DNA from: Betaproteobacteria bacterium HGW-Betaproteobacteria-12
GTDB taxonomy: Bacteria; Pseudomonadota; Gammaproteobacteria; Burkholderiales; Rhodocyclaceae
DNA length: 53,939 nt
Direction of reading: 5' to 3'
Assembly (NCBI GenBank): GCA_002842345.1
Contig: PHCU01000006.1
Coordinates: forward strand, 1-53,939
Shown one piece after another: positions 17,138 to 24,603 of this stretch. A program made the position numbers and the translations under genes. Each line of letters opens with the position of its first letter. Positions within the stretch are counted from its first letter, which is position 1. A model generated the notes under the pieces. That model ran no database searches and was not told the DNA's origin. It saw only the letters and a list, made by a program, of their open reading frames with translations.

Positions 17138-17815
17138 ATGTTGATGCACTGGGCTATCTGGTTTTGTTTGTCCATTATCCATCTCCTCGGTTTTTTGTCC
17201 TTAAACGGGACAACACTGCCTCTTCGACTAAACAAAGGAAATTCAGTCGAAATTTCGGTTATTAGACCTCTTCCTGATCCCCTCCACCTCCAAGTGGTTT
17301 TCAAAAAGCCAAGCGGAGTAAAGCGTTCTGAACTGGGGGGGCAGCGGCGCACAGAAGTCGATGGGGGATTCCGATTCGACAACCCCGGTGAGGCTATTAA
17401 GTTTGAGGTTAGCTGTGATGGCGCAACTACAGTGTTCGAAATGTTTCCGGGAGGAAATCTTGCTTTCGAAGAAAAAAACGACAAGGCAAGGCGAGATTTC
17501 AGACCATTTTTAGATGACGGCACCCCTGCTGTATTTCCCTGGCCGCCGGTCAACAATCTGAGACCTGTTCTCCCTATAGGATTTTCGAAAGTAACAATCA
17601 CTGTGCTCGAAACGGGTCCGATAACCACAGGGGAATTGGTAACGCTATACGTCGAGCCGCCAGTAAATCCAAAAACTGTTCATACACATGCATATCTTTG
17701 GTTAGGCTGGCTAATGCTTTTCTGGCCTATCAACCTCATTTTGCTGTTTGCATATGGAGTTTTCTGCCTGAAGAAAACATGGCACGGCTTGAGGAAGCAA
17801 GGCGTTGAACCCTGA
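17138..17815 (+). CDS. Orphan membrane protein in an AT-rich island
   Basis: A 225-residue protein I do not recognise. It has an N-terminal hydrophobic segment (IWFCLSIIHLLGFLSLNG, residues ~6-24), a ~150-residue probably extracytoplasmic domain with beta-type hydrophobic alternation and many Pro/Phe, and a C-terminal membrane helix (LWLGWLMLFWPINLILLFAY, ~190-212) ending in a basic tail. The DNA from about 17040 to 17830 is clearly poorer in GC and uses A/T-ending codons freely (AAA, ATT, TTT), unlike both neighbours, which marks recent acquisition. ATG 17138 and 17144 both lack a good ribosome site. No mobile-element gene accompanies it. Role unknown. Confidence 0.65.
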   Translation: MLMHWAIWFCLSIIHLLGFLSLNGTTLPLRLNKGNSVEISVIRPLPDPLHLQVVFKKPSGVKRSELGGQRRTEVDGGFRFDNPGEAIKFEVSCDGATTVFEMFPGGNLAFEEKNDKARRDFRPFLDDGTPAVFPWPPVNNLRPVLPIGFSKVTITVLETGPITTGELVTLYVEPPVNPKTVHTHAYLWLGWLMLFWPINLILLFAYGVFCLKKTWHGLRKQGVEP

Positions 17816-17854
17816 GCGTTGCTCACCCTCAGCCCCCAAATCCATAACCCCCGT

Positions 17855-18511
17855 TCAGCCCGCCAACAGTAACTCGCTGAGCCGTTCCGGCCGCGGGGCC
17901 GTTTGCCATTCCTCGCGCATTTCCGCCGGCGTCAGGCTGCCATAACCCCAGGTGACGGCGATGAAGGGCAGGCCGTTGGCGTCGGCGGATTCGCCGTCTT
18001 CGCTGCGGTCGCCGATGTAGATGGCGGCGTCCCGCGGGATCGCCTGGTCGGCCAGCAGGCGGCCGATCATCGCGGCTTTGTCGGGCAGGCGGGTGGGGAA
18101 CAGGTCGAGGGCGTAAACGTGGGCGAAGTGCTCACGCCAGCCCAGGTGGTCGAGGATCAGGCGGGTGGGGTGGATGCGCTTGTTGGTGGCGATGGAGAGG
18201 GTCAGGCCGGCAGCGGCCAGGCCGGCCAGCATGGCGCCGACGCCTTCGTAGGCGGAGGTGGCCTGGTAGCCGCCGGTGTCGTAGCTGGCCTTGAAGGCCT
18301 CGGCCAGGCGGGCGATCAGGGCGGGGTCACGGCTGCCGGCGAGGTGTTGCAGGGTTTCGGTCAGCGGCGGGCCGATGATGCTGTCGTCGATGGCGCAGGC
18401 CGGGGCGATGCCCGCCTGGGCGAAGGCTTCGCGGAAGCTGGCCAGGATGGCCGGGGCGGAATCGATCAGGGTGCCGTCGAGGTCGAACAGGATGTGCTGA
18501 TAGCGGGCCAT
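17855..18511 (-). CDS. HAD-family phosphatase, Gph/PpaX-like
   Basis: A 218-residue haloacid dehalogenase hydrolase. Motif I is ILFDLDGTLIDS (nucleophile Asp), motif II SIATNKR, motif III Lys in LPDKAAMIG, and motif IV IYIGDRSEDGESADANG. A helical cap domain lies between residues ~15 and 80. The overall pattern fits phosphoglycolate phosphatase or related phosphatases, but the substrate cannot be assigned. It stands alone, separated by the AT-rich island on one side and the DUF1631 gene on the other. Confidence 0.85.
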   Translation of the reverse strand: MARYQHILFDLDGTLIDSAPAILASFREAFAQAGIAPACAIDDSIIGPPLTETLQHLAGSRDPALIARLAEAFKASYDTGGYQATSAYEGVGAMLAGLAAAGLTLSIATNKRIHPTRLILDHLGWREHFAHVYALDLFPTRLPDKAAMIGRLLADQAIPRDAAIYIGDRSEDGESADANGLPFIAVTWGYGSLTPAEMREEWQTAPRPERLSELLLAG

Positions 18512-18612
18512 GGGGGAAGGGCAAGGGAACGGGAGGGGCGATTATCGCCCGCTCCGTTCCCGACCGAACGCTCGGCGAGGCCGGCGTGCCGTCTTTTTGT
18601 CTTCCGGCTGGC

Positions 18613-20796
18613 TCAGGCCGCTTGCAGGACGTCGATGGTGCGCGACAGGGCGCGATCGAAGATCGGTTCGGTGGACAGGATCCGCGCTTCGCCGCGCTCG
18701 ATCTGCAGGCTCATGGCCTCCGGCGAGACGGCCAGGGCGTTCGGCGATTCGGGATTGGTGAACAGGAAGATGCCGCGTTGCGGGCTGATCCAGGACAGGC
18801 GGTAGCGGATGGCGCTGCCGTCGGCCTGGAGGTACTCGACCCAGTCGCCGCGTTGCAGCGCCGCGACATCCTGCAGTGGCTGGGCGGCCAGCAGCGGGGC
18901 GGTGACTGAAATACTCTGCACCTTCACCTCGCCATCGTCCAGCGCCTGGCTGGCGATGTCCGGCTCGTCGGCAACCGGTTCCGGCGCGGGCGTTTCATAG
19001 GCCGTGGCCGGCGGTTCGTTGCCACGCAGTGAGGCGGCGTGCAGGGAGAACAGCGCGTCGAGCAGGCGGTGCCGACGGTCGGCCGGAACGCCGACGCGAT
19101 CGAAGCCGGCGGTCAGCTGCTTGATCAGGATCGGCAGTTGGCGGGCCAGGGCCTGCCGTTCCTTGACGTCGTGCTTGGCCCGCACGCTGTCCACCAGGTC
19201 GCCGGCGGTGCTCAGGGCGGTCTGCCAGACCTCGCTGTCGGGGCCTTCCTTCAGATGGATGCGCTTCAACAGCGCCCGCCATTCATGGTCGAGCAGTTCG
19301 CTGACTGCCGTCGGCAGGTCGCTGCCCAGCCAGAGCTGCAATTCGCAGTCAGCCGCCATGGTGGCCAGTTCTTCCAGTTCGCGCTGGACGACGAGCTTGG
19401 CGGCCCGGGTGACGTTGCCCTCGGCCGCCGCCTCGTGGGTCTTCAGGAACGCCTCCAGGTCGTGGGCCAGTGCCTCGAACAGGCTGGTGTCCTGCTTGAA
19501 ATCGCTGTGGATGCGTTCGATGACCTCGGCAATCTTGCGATAGAGCGGATCGTCATGACTGATCTCGCGGCCCCAGCGCAAGGCGGCCCGCGAGATGACT
19601 TCGAGCAGACGGCGGGTCGGGTGGGCCTTGCTGGAGAAGAAGCTGCGGTCGAGCATCGCCACCTTGAGCACCGGGATCTGCAGCTTGCCGACCAGGGCCT
19701 TGATCGGATCGGCGATTTCGCGGTCGTCGAAAATCATGTCGAACAGCATGGCGACAATATCGACCGTGATCGCATCGAGCTGGCCGAGCCCCTGCCCGAC
19801 ATCGCTGGCGCGGAACTGGTGCAGGACATTGGCCAGGTCGCTGGCCGTCGGTTGTGGGGTGATGGCGACCGGGAACGTGTGCTGGAGGGTTTCCAGCGAG
19901 GCCCAGACATGCGCTGGCGCTGCCGGGCGCTCGCCCGTTCCGGCCAGTGCCGCCAGGGCACCGGCGGGCCCCTGCGGCGCAGCGGCCGGAACGCCGCCGG
20001 AGACCAGGCGTTGCAGCATGTCGAACATGTCGGCCGGAGCGGTATTCGCTTTCGACTCGATGCTGCTGGCGCTGCCGGTCTTCGATGGCTGGCTCGCTGC
20101 CCGGCCATAGTCGCGGCGCAGGTTGGGCAGGATGCCATGCTGCAGCAGATGGGCGTTGAGCGCGTGGTAGACCGGGCCGACGTCGGCGTCGATGCCGCTC
20201 TCCAGGAAACGGAACAGCTCCAGGCGGGCGCGGCTGTCGAACTCGGTATCCCGCAAGGCGTCCTTCAGGGACCGGGTGAAGACTTCGGGCGATGACGGAT
20301 TGGCATCCTCGGCGGAATTCTCCCGGCCGACCAGGAAATTGAACCGGCGGCCCAGCGCATACAGCTCCGACTCGCACTTGTCCTTGAGCCGGTTGGCCAG
20401 GGCCTTGAGGGCCAGATCCTCGTCCATTTCGCCGAAATCGACGATCTGCAACTCCTCCAGCAGGAGTTCGCCGGGCGCATGATTCGGCGACCCCTTCAGT
20501 GCGCTATCGAACTCGCGGCCCCAGTGCGCCGCCAGCTGACCTTCGAGGCGGCCACCGTTCTCCGTAAATCTGTCCTTGAGGCCGTAGAGGAAGCGGCGTT
20601 CTTCGCCATCGGTCGTGTTGTCGGCGCGGCGGGCGAGATCCTCGCTGGTGCGCTGCAGCATTTCGCGCAAGGCCTCACGCAGGCGACGGGCCGCCAGATC
20701 ACGGCATTCGAGCAGAATGCGATTGGCCGCCACCGTCACCCGGGGGCCGCCCGGCTGGAGGTTGATTACATTGTTGTAGGTCGTCGTCGCTGCCAT
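18613..20796 (-). CDS. DUF1631 family protein
   Basis: A large soluble protein (727 residues) of the DUF1631 family. The start is ATG 20796, because GAGAGG lies six bases upstream; an upstream in-frame ATG at 20841 has no such site. The N-terminal half is helical (LLECRDLAARRLREALREML, LKDALRDTEFDSRARLELFR), the middle contains DMIFDDREIADPIKALVGKL, typical of the family, and the C-terminal ~110 residues form a beta-rich domain (LQRGDWVEYLQADGSAIRYR, LSWISPQRGIFLFTNPE) that looks like a PilZ-type barrel but lacks an obvious RxxxR. No function is established. The 5' leader carries a predicted c-di-GMP riboswitch, linking its expression to that second messenger. Confidence 0.85.
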   Translation of the reverse strand: MAATTTYNNVINLQPGGPRVTVAANRILLECRDLAARRLREALREMLQRTSEDLARRADNTTDGEERRFLYGLKDRFTENGGRLEGQLAAHWGREFDSALKGSPNHAPGELLLEELQIVDFGEMDEDLALKALANRLKDKCESELYALGRRFNFLVGRENSAEDANPSSPEVFTRSLKDALRDTEFDSRARLELFRFLESGIDADVGPVYHALNAHLLQHGILPNLRRDYGRAASQPSKTGSASSIESKANTAPADMFDMLQRLVSGGVPAAAPQGPAGALAALAGTGERPAAPAHVWASLETLQHTFPVAITPQPTASDLANVLHQFRASDVGQGLGQLDAITVDIVAMLFDMIFDDREIADPIKALVGKLQIPVLKVAMLDRSFFSSKAHPTRRLLEVISRAALRWGREISHDDPLYRKIAEVIERIHSDFKQDTSLFEALAHDLEAFLKTHEAAAEGNVTRAAKLVVQRELEELATMAADCELQLWLGSDLPTAVSELLDHEWRALLKRIHLKEGPDSEVWQTALSTAGDLVDSVRAKHDVKERQALARQLPILIKQLTAGFDRVGVPADRRHRLLDALFSLHAASLRGNEPPATAYETPAPEPVADEPDIASQALDDGEVKVQSISVTAPLLAAQPLQDVAALQRGDWVEYLQADGSAIRYRLSWISPQRGIFLFTNPESPNALAVSPEAMSLQIERGEARILSTEPIFDRALSRTIDVLQAA

Positions 20797-20953
20797 GATC
20801 TGCCTCTCTTGCTGCTGACACGTTACTGAGCTGTCGCACACCGATTAAATCGGGCCTGTCGGCTAACCAATGAAAGCGGTTGAAGCAATGAGGACGCGCC
20901 ACGGACAGCGCGAACTGCCGTCCCGAGGGGAGACGACCGATCCCGCCTAGCCT

Positions 20954-21040
20954 GGCAGTCCCGCTATCTTAGGGTTGATCAATAAATTCAACCCCTTAGA
21001 CCGGTGACTTTGCGTCCCCACCTTTCGATGGGTTTGCCTT
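20954..21040 (-). promoter_or_regulatory. Cyclic di-GMP-I (GEMM) riboswitch aptamer
   Basis: On the minus strand the conserved GEMM-I elements occur in order: AAGGCAAACC (21040-21031), a stem CATC-GAAA-GGTG with GNRA tetraloop (21030-21019), GGGACGCAAAG (21018-21008), the receptor-side segment CCGGTCTAAGG, a second hairpin GGGTTGA/TCAACCC (20994-20972), then CCCTAAGATAGCGGG and closing TGCC (20957-20954). The closing TGCC pairs with the opening GGCA (21038-21035). It lies in the 303-base gap before the DUF1631 gene, 157 bases upstream of its ATG. No intrinsic terminator is seen between aptamer and gene, so the mode of control is open. Recognition is by motif recall; no covariance search was run. 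Confidence 0.88.
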
Positions 21041-21062
21041 GATGCAGTTAGGCCACCAACCC

Positions 21063-21068
21063 ATTCTA
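21063..21068 (-). promoter_or_regulatory. Candidate -10 box for the riboswitch-DUF1631 transcript
   Basis: TAGAAT on the minus strand would start transcription near 21056, about 16 bases before the aptamer core. The surrounding stretch 21061-21110 is AT-rich. A -35 match at the expected spacing (CTGTGA) is poor. Confidence 0.4.
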
Positions 21069-21099
21069 GAACAAAGAAAAAAGATTCACAGAACAAAAA

Positions 21100-21939
21100 T
21101 CAAAAACTCAGAGAGGCGGCCAGCGTGTTTAGTTCCTCACCCGATTCTTCGAGTATTTCGCCCAGGGTCCGGTCGGCCATGACCTGCGTTGACAGGGCCA
21201 GCATGGCGTTGCGCTCCATGTCCGCCGACGGTTGCTGCAGCGGATTGGCGATCGGCGTCAGGCAGTTGGCCAGGTACAGCGTATCGGCGAGGTTTTTCGG
21301 CGGCAGGGTGAAGTTTCCTTCCCATTGCGCGCGGACGGCCGCGGCGATTTCGTCGGGAACCGACAAGCCGCGCAGCACCGCCTGACCGACCTGGGCTTCG
21401 CCGCCGCTCCGCCAGGCTTCCTCGACCCCCTCGCCGAGCAGATCCGGGCAATCGCCGGCGCGGGAGATCAGATAGAAACTGCCGACTTCGTGAACAATGC
21501 CGGCGAACAGGGCCATCTCCGGGTTCTGCCGGCTGACGCGGCGGGCCAGCACGTGACTGAGCGCGGCGACGTGCGTGCTGTGCTCCCACAGTCGGGCCGA
21601 CAGGCTGGCCTGCTCGGGCGACTGGGCGGTGGCGAACTGGCGCATGATCAGGGCCGTCGACAGGCCGCGGATCAGCGGCAGGCCGAGGCGCAGGACCGCC
21701 GTGCGCACGTCCGAGACGGGTTTGCCGGTGCGGTTGTAGGCGACCGAGTTGGCCAGTCCGACGACCTTGGCGGCGAGCATCGGTTCGGCCTGGACCAGTT
21801 TGGCCGCCTTGTCCATGTGGATTTCCGGATCGTCCAGCGCCATGCGTACCTGCAGGGCGACATGGGCATGGGTCGAAAATACCAGTTCGCCGCCTTCTGC
21901 CGCGGCGGCAAGTCTGCGAATCGCTTCTCTGCTGTTCAT
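21100..21939 (-). CDS. HDOD-domain signalling protein
   Basis: A 279-residue protein made of one HDOD domain, a catalytically degenerate relative of HD phosphohydrolases used in bacterial signalling. The HDOD core is visible: LVQAEPMLAAKVVGLANSVA, VSDVRTAVLRLGLPLIRGLS, LWEHSTHVAALSHVLARRVS, ALFAGIVHEVGSFYLI. There is no fused output domain. It lies directly upstream of the riboswitch-controlled DUF1631 gene on the same strand, but the promoter-like box and riboswitch between them suggest separate transcription. Partner unknown. Confidence 0.85.
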   Translation of the reverse strand: MNSREAIRRLAAAAEGGELVFSTHAHVALQVRMALDDPEIHMDKAAKLVQAEPMLAAKVVGLANSVAYNRTGKPVSDVRTAVLRLGLPLIRGLSTALIMRQFATAQSPEQASLSARLWEHSTHVAALSHVLARRVSRQNPEMALFAGIVHEVGSFYLISRAGDCPDLLGEGVEEAWRSGGEAQVGQAVLRGLSVPDEIAAAVRAQWEGNFTLPPKNLADTLYLANCLTPIANPLQQPSADMERNAMLALSTQVMADRTLGEILEESGEELNTLAASLSF

Positions 21940-21968
21940 AGTCTGCTATCCGTGTCCGTCACAGTGTC

Positions 21969-21998
21969 GGCAGCCCGTCACCGGGTGGCGGGGCTGCC
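21969..21998. repeat. Inverted repeat between divergent genes
   Basis: GGCAGCCC (21969-21976) pairs with GGGCTGCC (21991-21998), with inner CACC/GGTG complementarity, in the gap between the divergent HDOD and arfB genes. It could be a leader hairpin or operator; no T-tract follows on either strand. Confidence 0.4.
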
Positions 21999-22116
21999 TG
22001 GTTGACACATGGTAAGCGCAGACGGGGGCAAATGCGATTCACCGCTTTCGCTGTCGGCAATACAAATGGGCGGGCCTGCCGTAGACTGCGGCGTCCTGCT
22101 ACCGGCTTTCCCCACC

Positions 22117-22521
22117 ATGCGCCCCGTTATCGCCATTCCCGCCGAAGAAATCGAGATCACCGCGATCCGCGCCCAGGGGGCAGGCGGGCAGAACGTTAAC
22201 AAGGTGTCGAATGCCGTGCATCTGCGCTTCGACATCGCCGCCTCGTCGCTGCCCGAGGACATCCGCCAGCGCCTGCTGCAACTGCGCGACCAGCGGATCA
22301 GCAAGGACGGCGTAGTGATCATCAAGGCACAGGAGTTTCGCAGCCTGGAGAAGAACCGGGGCGAGGCGCTGCGCCGGCTGGAGCAACTGGTGGCCAGCGT
22401 CGCCGTCGTGGCCAAGGCCCGGCGGCCGACCAAGCCGACGCATGGCTCGGTCAAGCGGCGCCTGGAAAGCAAGGGCCGGCGGGCGGCGATCAAGGCCGGC
22501 CGGCGCTCGACCGGCGACTAG
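22117..22521 (+). CDS. arfB: Alternative ribosome-rescue factor ArfB (YaeJ)
   Basis: Peptidyl-tRNA hydrolase that frees stalled ribosomes lacking a stop codon. The 134-residue protein from ATG 22117 has the catalytic GGQ motif in IRAQGAGGQNVNKVSNAVHL near residue 28 and a long basic C-terminal tail (KRRLESKGRRAAIKAGRR) that enters the empty mRNA channel. Size and architecture match E. coli YaeJ. The frame extends upstream to 22009 but that portion does not look like ArfB. A YgjP-type protease gene starts 7 bases after its stop. Confidence 0.92.
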   Translation: MRPVIAIPAEEIEITAIRAQGAGGQNVNKVSNAVHLRFDIAASSLPEDIRQRLLQLRDQRISKDGVVIIKAQEFRSLEKNRGEALRRLEQLVASVAVVAKARRPTKPTHGSVKRRLESKGRRAAIKAGRRSTGD

Positions 22522-22528
22522 CGCGGCC

Positions 22529-23119
22529 ATGAAGCCGAGCCCGCCGCCCGACTACCTGGCCGGCTATCCCGAGGAGCTGGTCGCCCCGGTGCGCCGGCTG
22601 ATTGCCGAGCAGCGCCTGGGCGACGTGTTGCGGCGCAAGTATCCGGCGGCGCATGAGGTGCGCACCGACCGGGCGCTTTACGACTACGTCCAGGACCTGC
22701 GCGGGCAATACCTGCGCAATGGCGCCCAGGTCAGCAAGGTGGCCTTCGACAGCAAGATGCACGTGCTGCGCAATGCGCTCGGCACGCACACCACCATCGC
22801 CCGGGTGCAGGGCGGCAAGCTCAAGGCCAAGCGCGAGATTTGCGTCGCCTCGGTGTTCCGCGAGATGCCGCCGGAGTTTCTGCGAATGATCGTCGTGCAT
22901 GAGCTGGCGCACCTGAAGGAAAGTGGCCATGACCGGCATTTCTACCAGCTGTGCCGGCACATGGAGCCGGCCTATCACCAGCTCGAATTCGACGTGCGCG
23001 TCTATCTCAGCCATCTGGCCGCCGGTGGCGCGGCGCTGTGGGCGCCGGAGGAGCGCGATCAGGGCGGCAACCCGACGGCATCGATGGGGGAAAGTTGTGG
23101 AACTTTCGCCCGGCAATAA
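22529..23119 (+). CDS. YgjP-like (DUF45/M48-type) zinc metallopeptidase
   Basis: A 196-residue cytoplasmic protein with the zinc motif VVHELAHLKESGHDRHFYQL: HELAH plus a third His ligand in GHDRHF. This is characteristic of the YgjP/WLM metalloprotease group. There is no signal peptide or membrane segment. It begins 7 bases after arfB, so they are probably co-transcribed. Substrate unknown. The C-terminal ~20 residues (DQGGNPTASMGESCGTFARQ) look unstructured. Confidence 0.82.
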   Translation: MKPSPPPDYLAGYPEELVAPVRRLIAEQRLGDVLRRKYPAAHEVRTDRALYDYVQDLRGQYLRNGAQVSKVAFDSKMHVLRNALGTHTTIARVQGGKLKAKREICVASVFREMPPEFLRMIVVHELAHLKESGHDRHFYQLCRHMEPAYHQLEFDVRVYLSHLAAGGAALWAPEERDQGGNPTASMGESCGTFARQ

Positions 23120-23210
23120 CGGCCTTATGGGTGTGTTGCCAATGTCGTGACACGCCTTGCGGGCCGCGTATGACAGTGTGGGGTTCGCGAGCTTTTCCAA
23201 GGAGACAAAC

Positions 23211-23609
23211 ATGAAACGCTTGCAGCGCCTTCTGGCTTTTGTTCTCAGTCTCAGCCTCGTCAACGTGGGGATGCTCCAGTCGGCTCATGCCGGCCTGATT
23301 TCGACCGAAGAGGTGGCTGGCGTCTTGGCCGCCGGTCAGTCCGGTCCGGGACATGCCCGCCTGGTCGCCGCCCTGGCCCGTGACGAAGTCCGCAGCGAGA
23401 TGGTCCGCCTGGGTGTCGACCAGGCCCTTGCCGTCGACCGCGTGGCCGCCCTGACCGATGAAGAGGCCGCCCGCCTGGCCGATCAGATCGATAGCGCCCC
23501 GGCTGGTAGCGGCATCGTCGGTGCCCTGTTGCTGGTGTTCTTCGTCCTGCTGTTCACCGATCTTCTTGGCTGGACCAAGGTCTTTCCGTTTACCCGTACG
23601 ATCCGCTGA
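23211..23609 (+). CDS. PA2779-family small membrane protein
   Basis: A 132-residue protein with an N-terminal signal (RLLAFVLSLSLVNVGMLQSA, then HA), a helical acidic/basic middle (LVAALARDEVRSEMVRLGVD, VDRVAALTDEEAARLADQID) and a C-terminal membrane helix preceded by a Gly-rich stretch (PAGSGIVGALLLVFFVLLFT, then DLLGWTKVFPFTRTIR). AAGGAG precedes ATG 23211. It matches the family typified by P. aeruginosa PA2779, which typically occurs next to a PA2778-type cysteine peptidase, as here. Function is not known; a substrate role for the neighbour is an inference. Confidence 0.82.
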   Translation: MKRLQRLLAFVLSLSLVNVGMLQSAHAGLISTEEVAGVLAAGQSGPGHARLVAALARDEVRSEMVRLGVDQALAVDRVAALTDEEAARLADQIDSAPAGSGIVGALLLVFFVLLFTDLLGWTKVFPFTRTIR

Positions 23610-23655
23610 AGCAACCTTGATCCACGCGCCCCAGCGGACAGGTGGACGACCGGTC

Positions 23656-24585
23656 ATGCCGGCGGGCGTCTGGCTGTTGCTGGTGGCGTTGCTGCTGGGC
23701 GGTTGTGCCGGTAGCGGCGGGCAATTGCCGGCCCATGAAATAACCGGGCTGCCGCCGCGGGCCGAACTTGTCGCTACCCCGTTCTTTCCTGACGACAGCT
23801 ACTATTGCGGCCCGGCGGCACTGGCGACCAGCCTTGGCGCTGCCGGGCTGGCGGTGCCGCCGGCCACCCTGGTCGACCAAGTCTTCCTGCCCGGCCGGGG
23901 CGGCTCGCTGCAGGTCGAGATGCTGGCCGGCGCCCGCCGTCAGGGCGCCGTGGCGATGCTGATTCCCGGCCGGCTGGAGGCCTTGTTGCGGGAAATCGCC
24001 GCCGGTCATCCGGTGGTCGTGCTGCAGAACCTCGGCCTCGACTGGGTGCCGGCCTGGCATTACGCGGTGGCGGTTGGCTACGACCTGGAGGCCGGCCAAC
24101 TGCTGCTGCGTTCCGGGCCGGAGCGACGCCAGGTATTGCCCTGGCGCACCTTCGAAAACACCTGGGCGCGCAGCCAGCGCTGGGCCTTCGTCGCCCTGCC
24201 GCCCGGCCGCCTGCCGGCGACGGTTGACGAGACGGAGGCGACGCGCGCTCTGGTTGCCTTCGAGCGCAGCGCGTCGCCGGCGGCTGCCGTCCTGGCCTAC
24301 CGCAGCGGCCGGCAACGCTGGCCGGGCAATGCGACGCTGGCCATGGGCTTGGGCAATACGCTGCATGCGGCGGGCGACAAGGTGGAGGCGGCGGTGGTTT
24401 TCGCCAGGGTCGGCGCCGAGCACGATCTGCCGGCAGCGCACAACAACCATGCGCGCGTCCTGCTGGAACTGGGGCAGGTGGCGGAAGCCCGGCAGGCCGT
24501 CGAACGCGGCCTGCGCCATCCCGGTTCCTGGCAGGCCGCCCTGCGCGAAACGCTGGCCGCCATCGAGGCGGCAGCGAAACGCTGA
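23656..24585 (+). CDS. PA2778-family C39-like cysteine peptidase lipoprotein with TPR region
   Basis: About 309 residues. The lipobox LLGGC puts a lipidated Cys at residue 17. The C39-like peptidase domain (about 40-190) has the nucleophile in DDSYYCGPAALATSLGAAG, GSLQVEMLAGARRQGAV, and the catalytic His in VPAWHYAVAVGYDLEAG. A TPR-like helical region follows (about 210-305: LAMGLGNTLHAAGDKVEAAV, NNHARVLLELGQVAEARQAV). ATG 23656 gives a signal without positive charge; a TTG at 23617, in frame and just after the previous stop, would add arginines and may be the true start. It is paired with the PA2779-type gene. Confidence 0.82.
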   Translation: MPAGVWLLLVALLLGGCAGSGGQLPAHEITGLPPRAELVATPFFPDDSYYCGPAALATSLGAAGLAVPPATLVDQVFLPGRGGSLQVEMLAGARRQGAVAMLIPGRLEALLREIAAGHPVVVLQNLGLDWVPAWHYAVAVGYDLEAGQLLLRSGPERRQVLPWRTFENTWARSQRWAFVALPPGRLPATVDETEATRALVAFERSASPAAAVLAYRSGRQRWPGNATLAMGLGNTLHAAGDKVEAAVVFARVGAEHDLPAAHNNHARVLLELGQVAEARQAVERGLRHPGSWQAALRETLAAIEAAAKR

Positions 24586-24603
24586 CCGCGCGGCCTGGCG
24601 CTG

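Noticed and set aside
20972-20994. GGGTTGA/TCAACCC hairpin as a terminator for the HDOD gene
   Set aside because: It is better explained as the second stem of the predicted c-di-GMP riboswitch, and no T-tract follows it.
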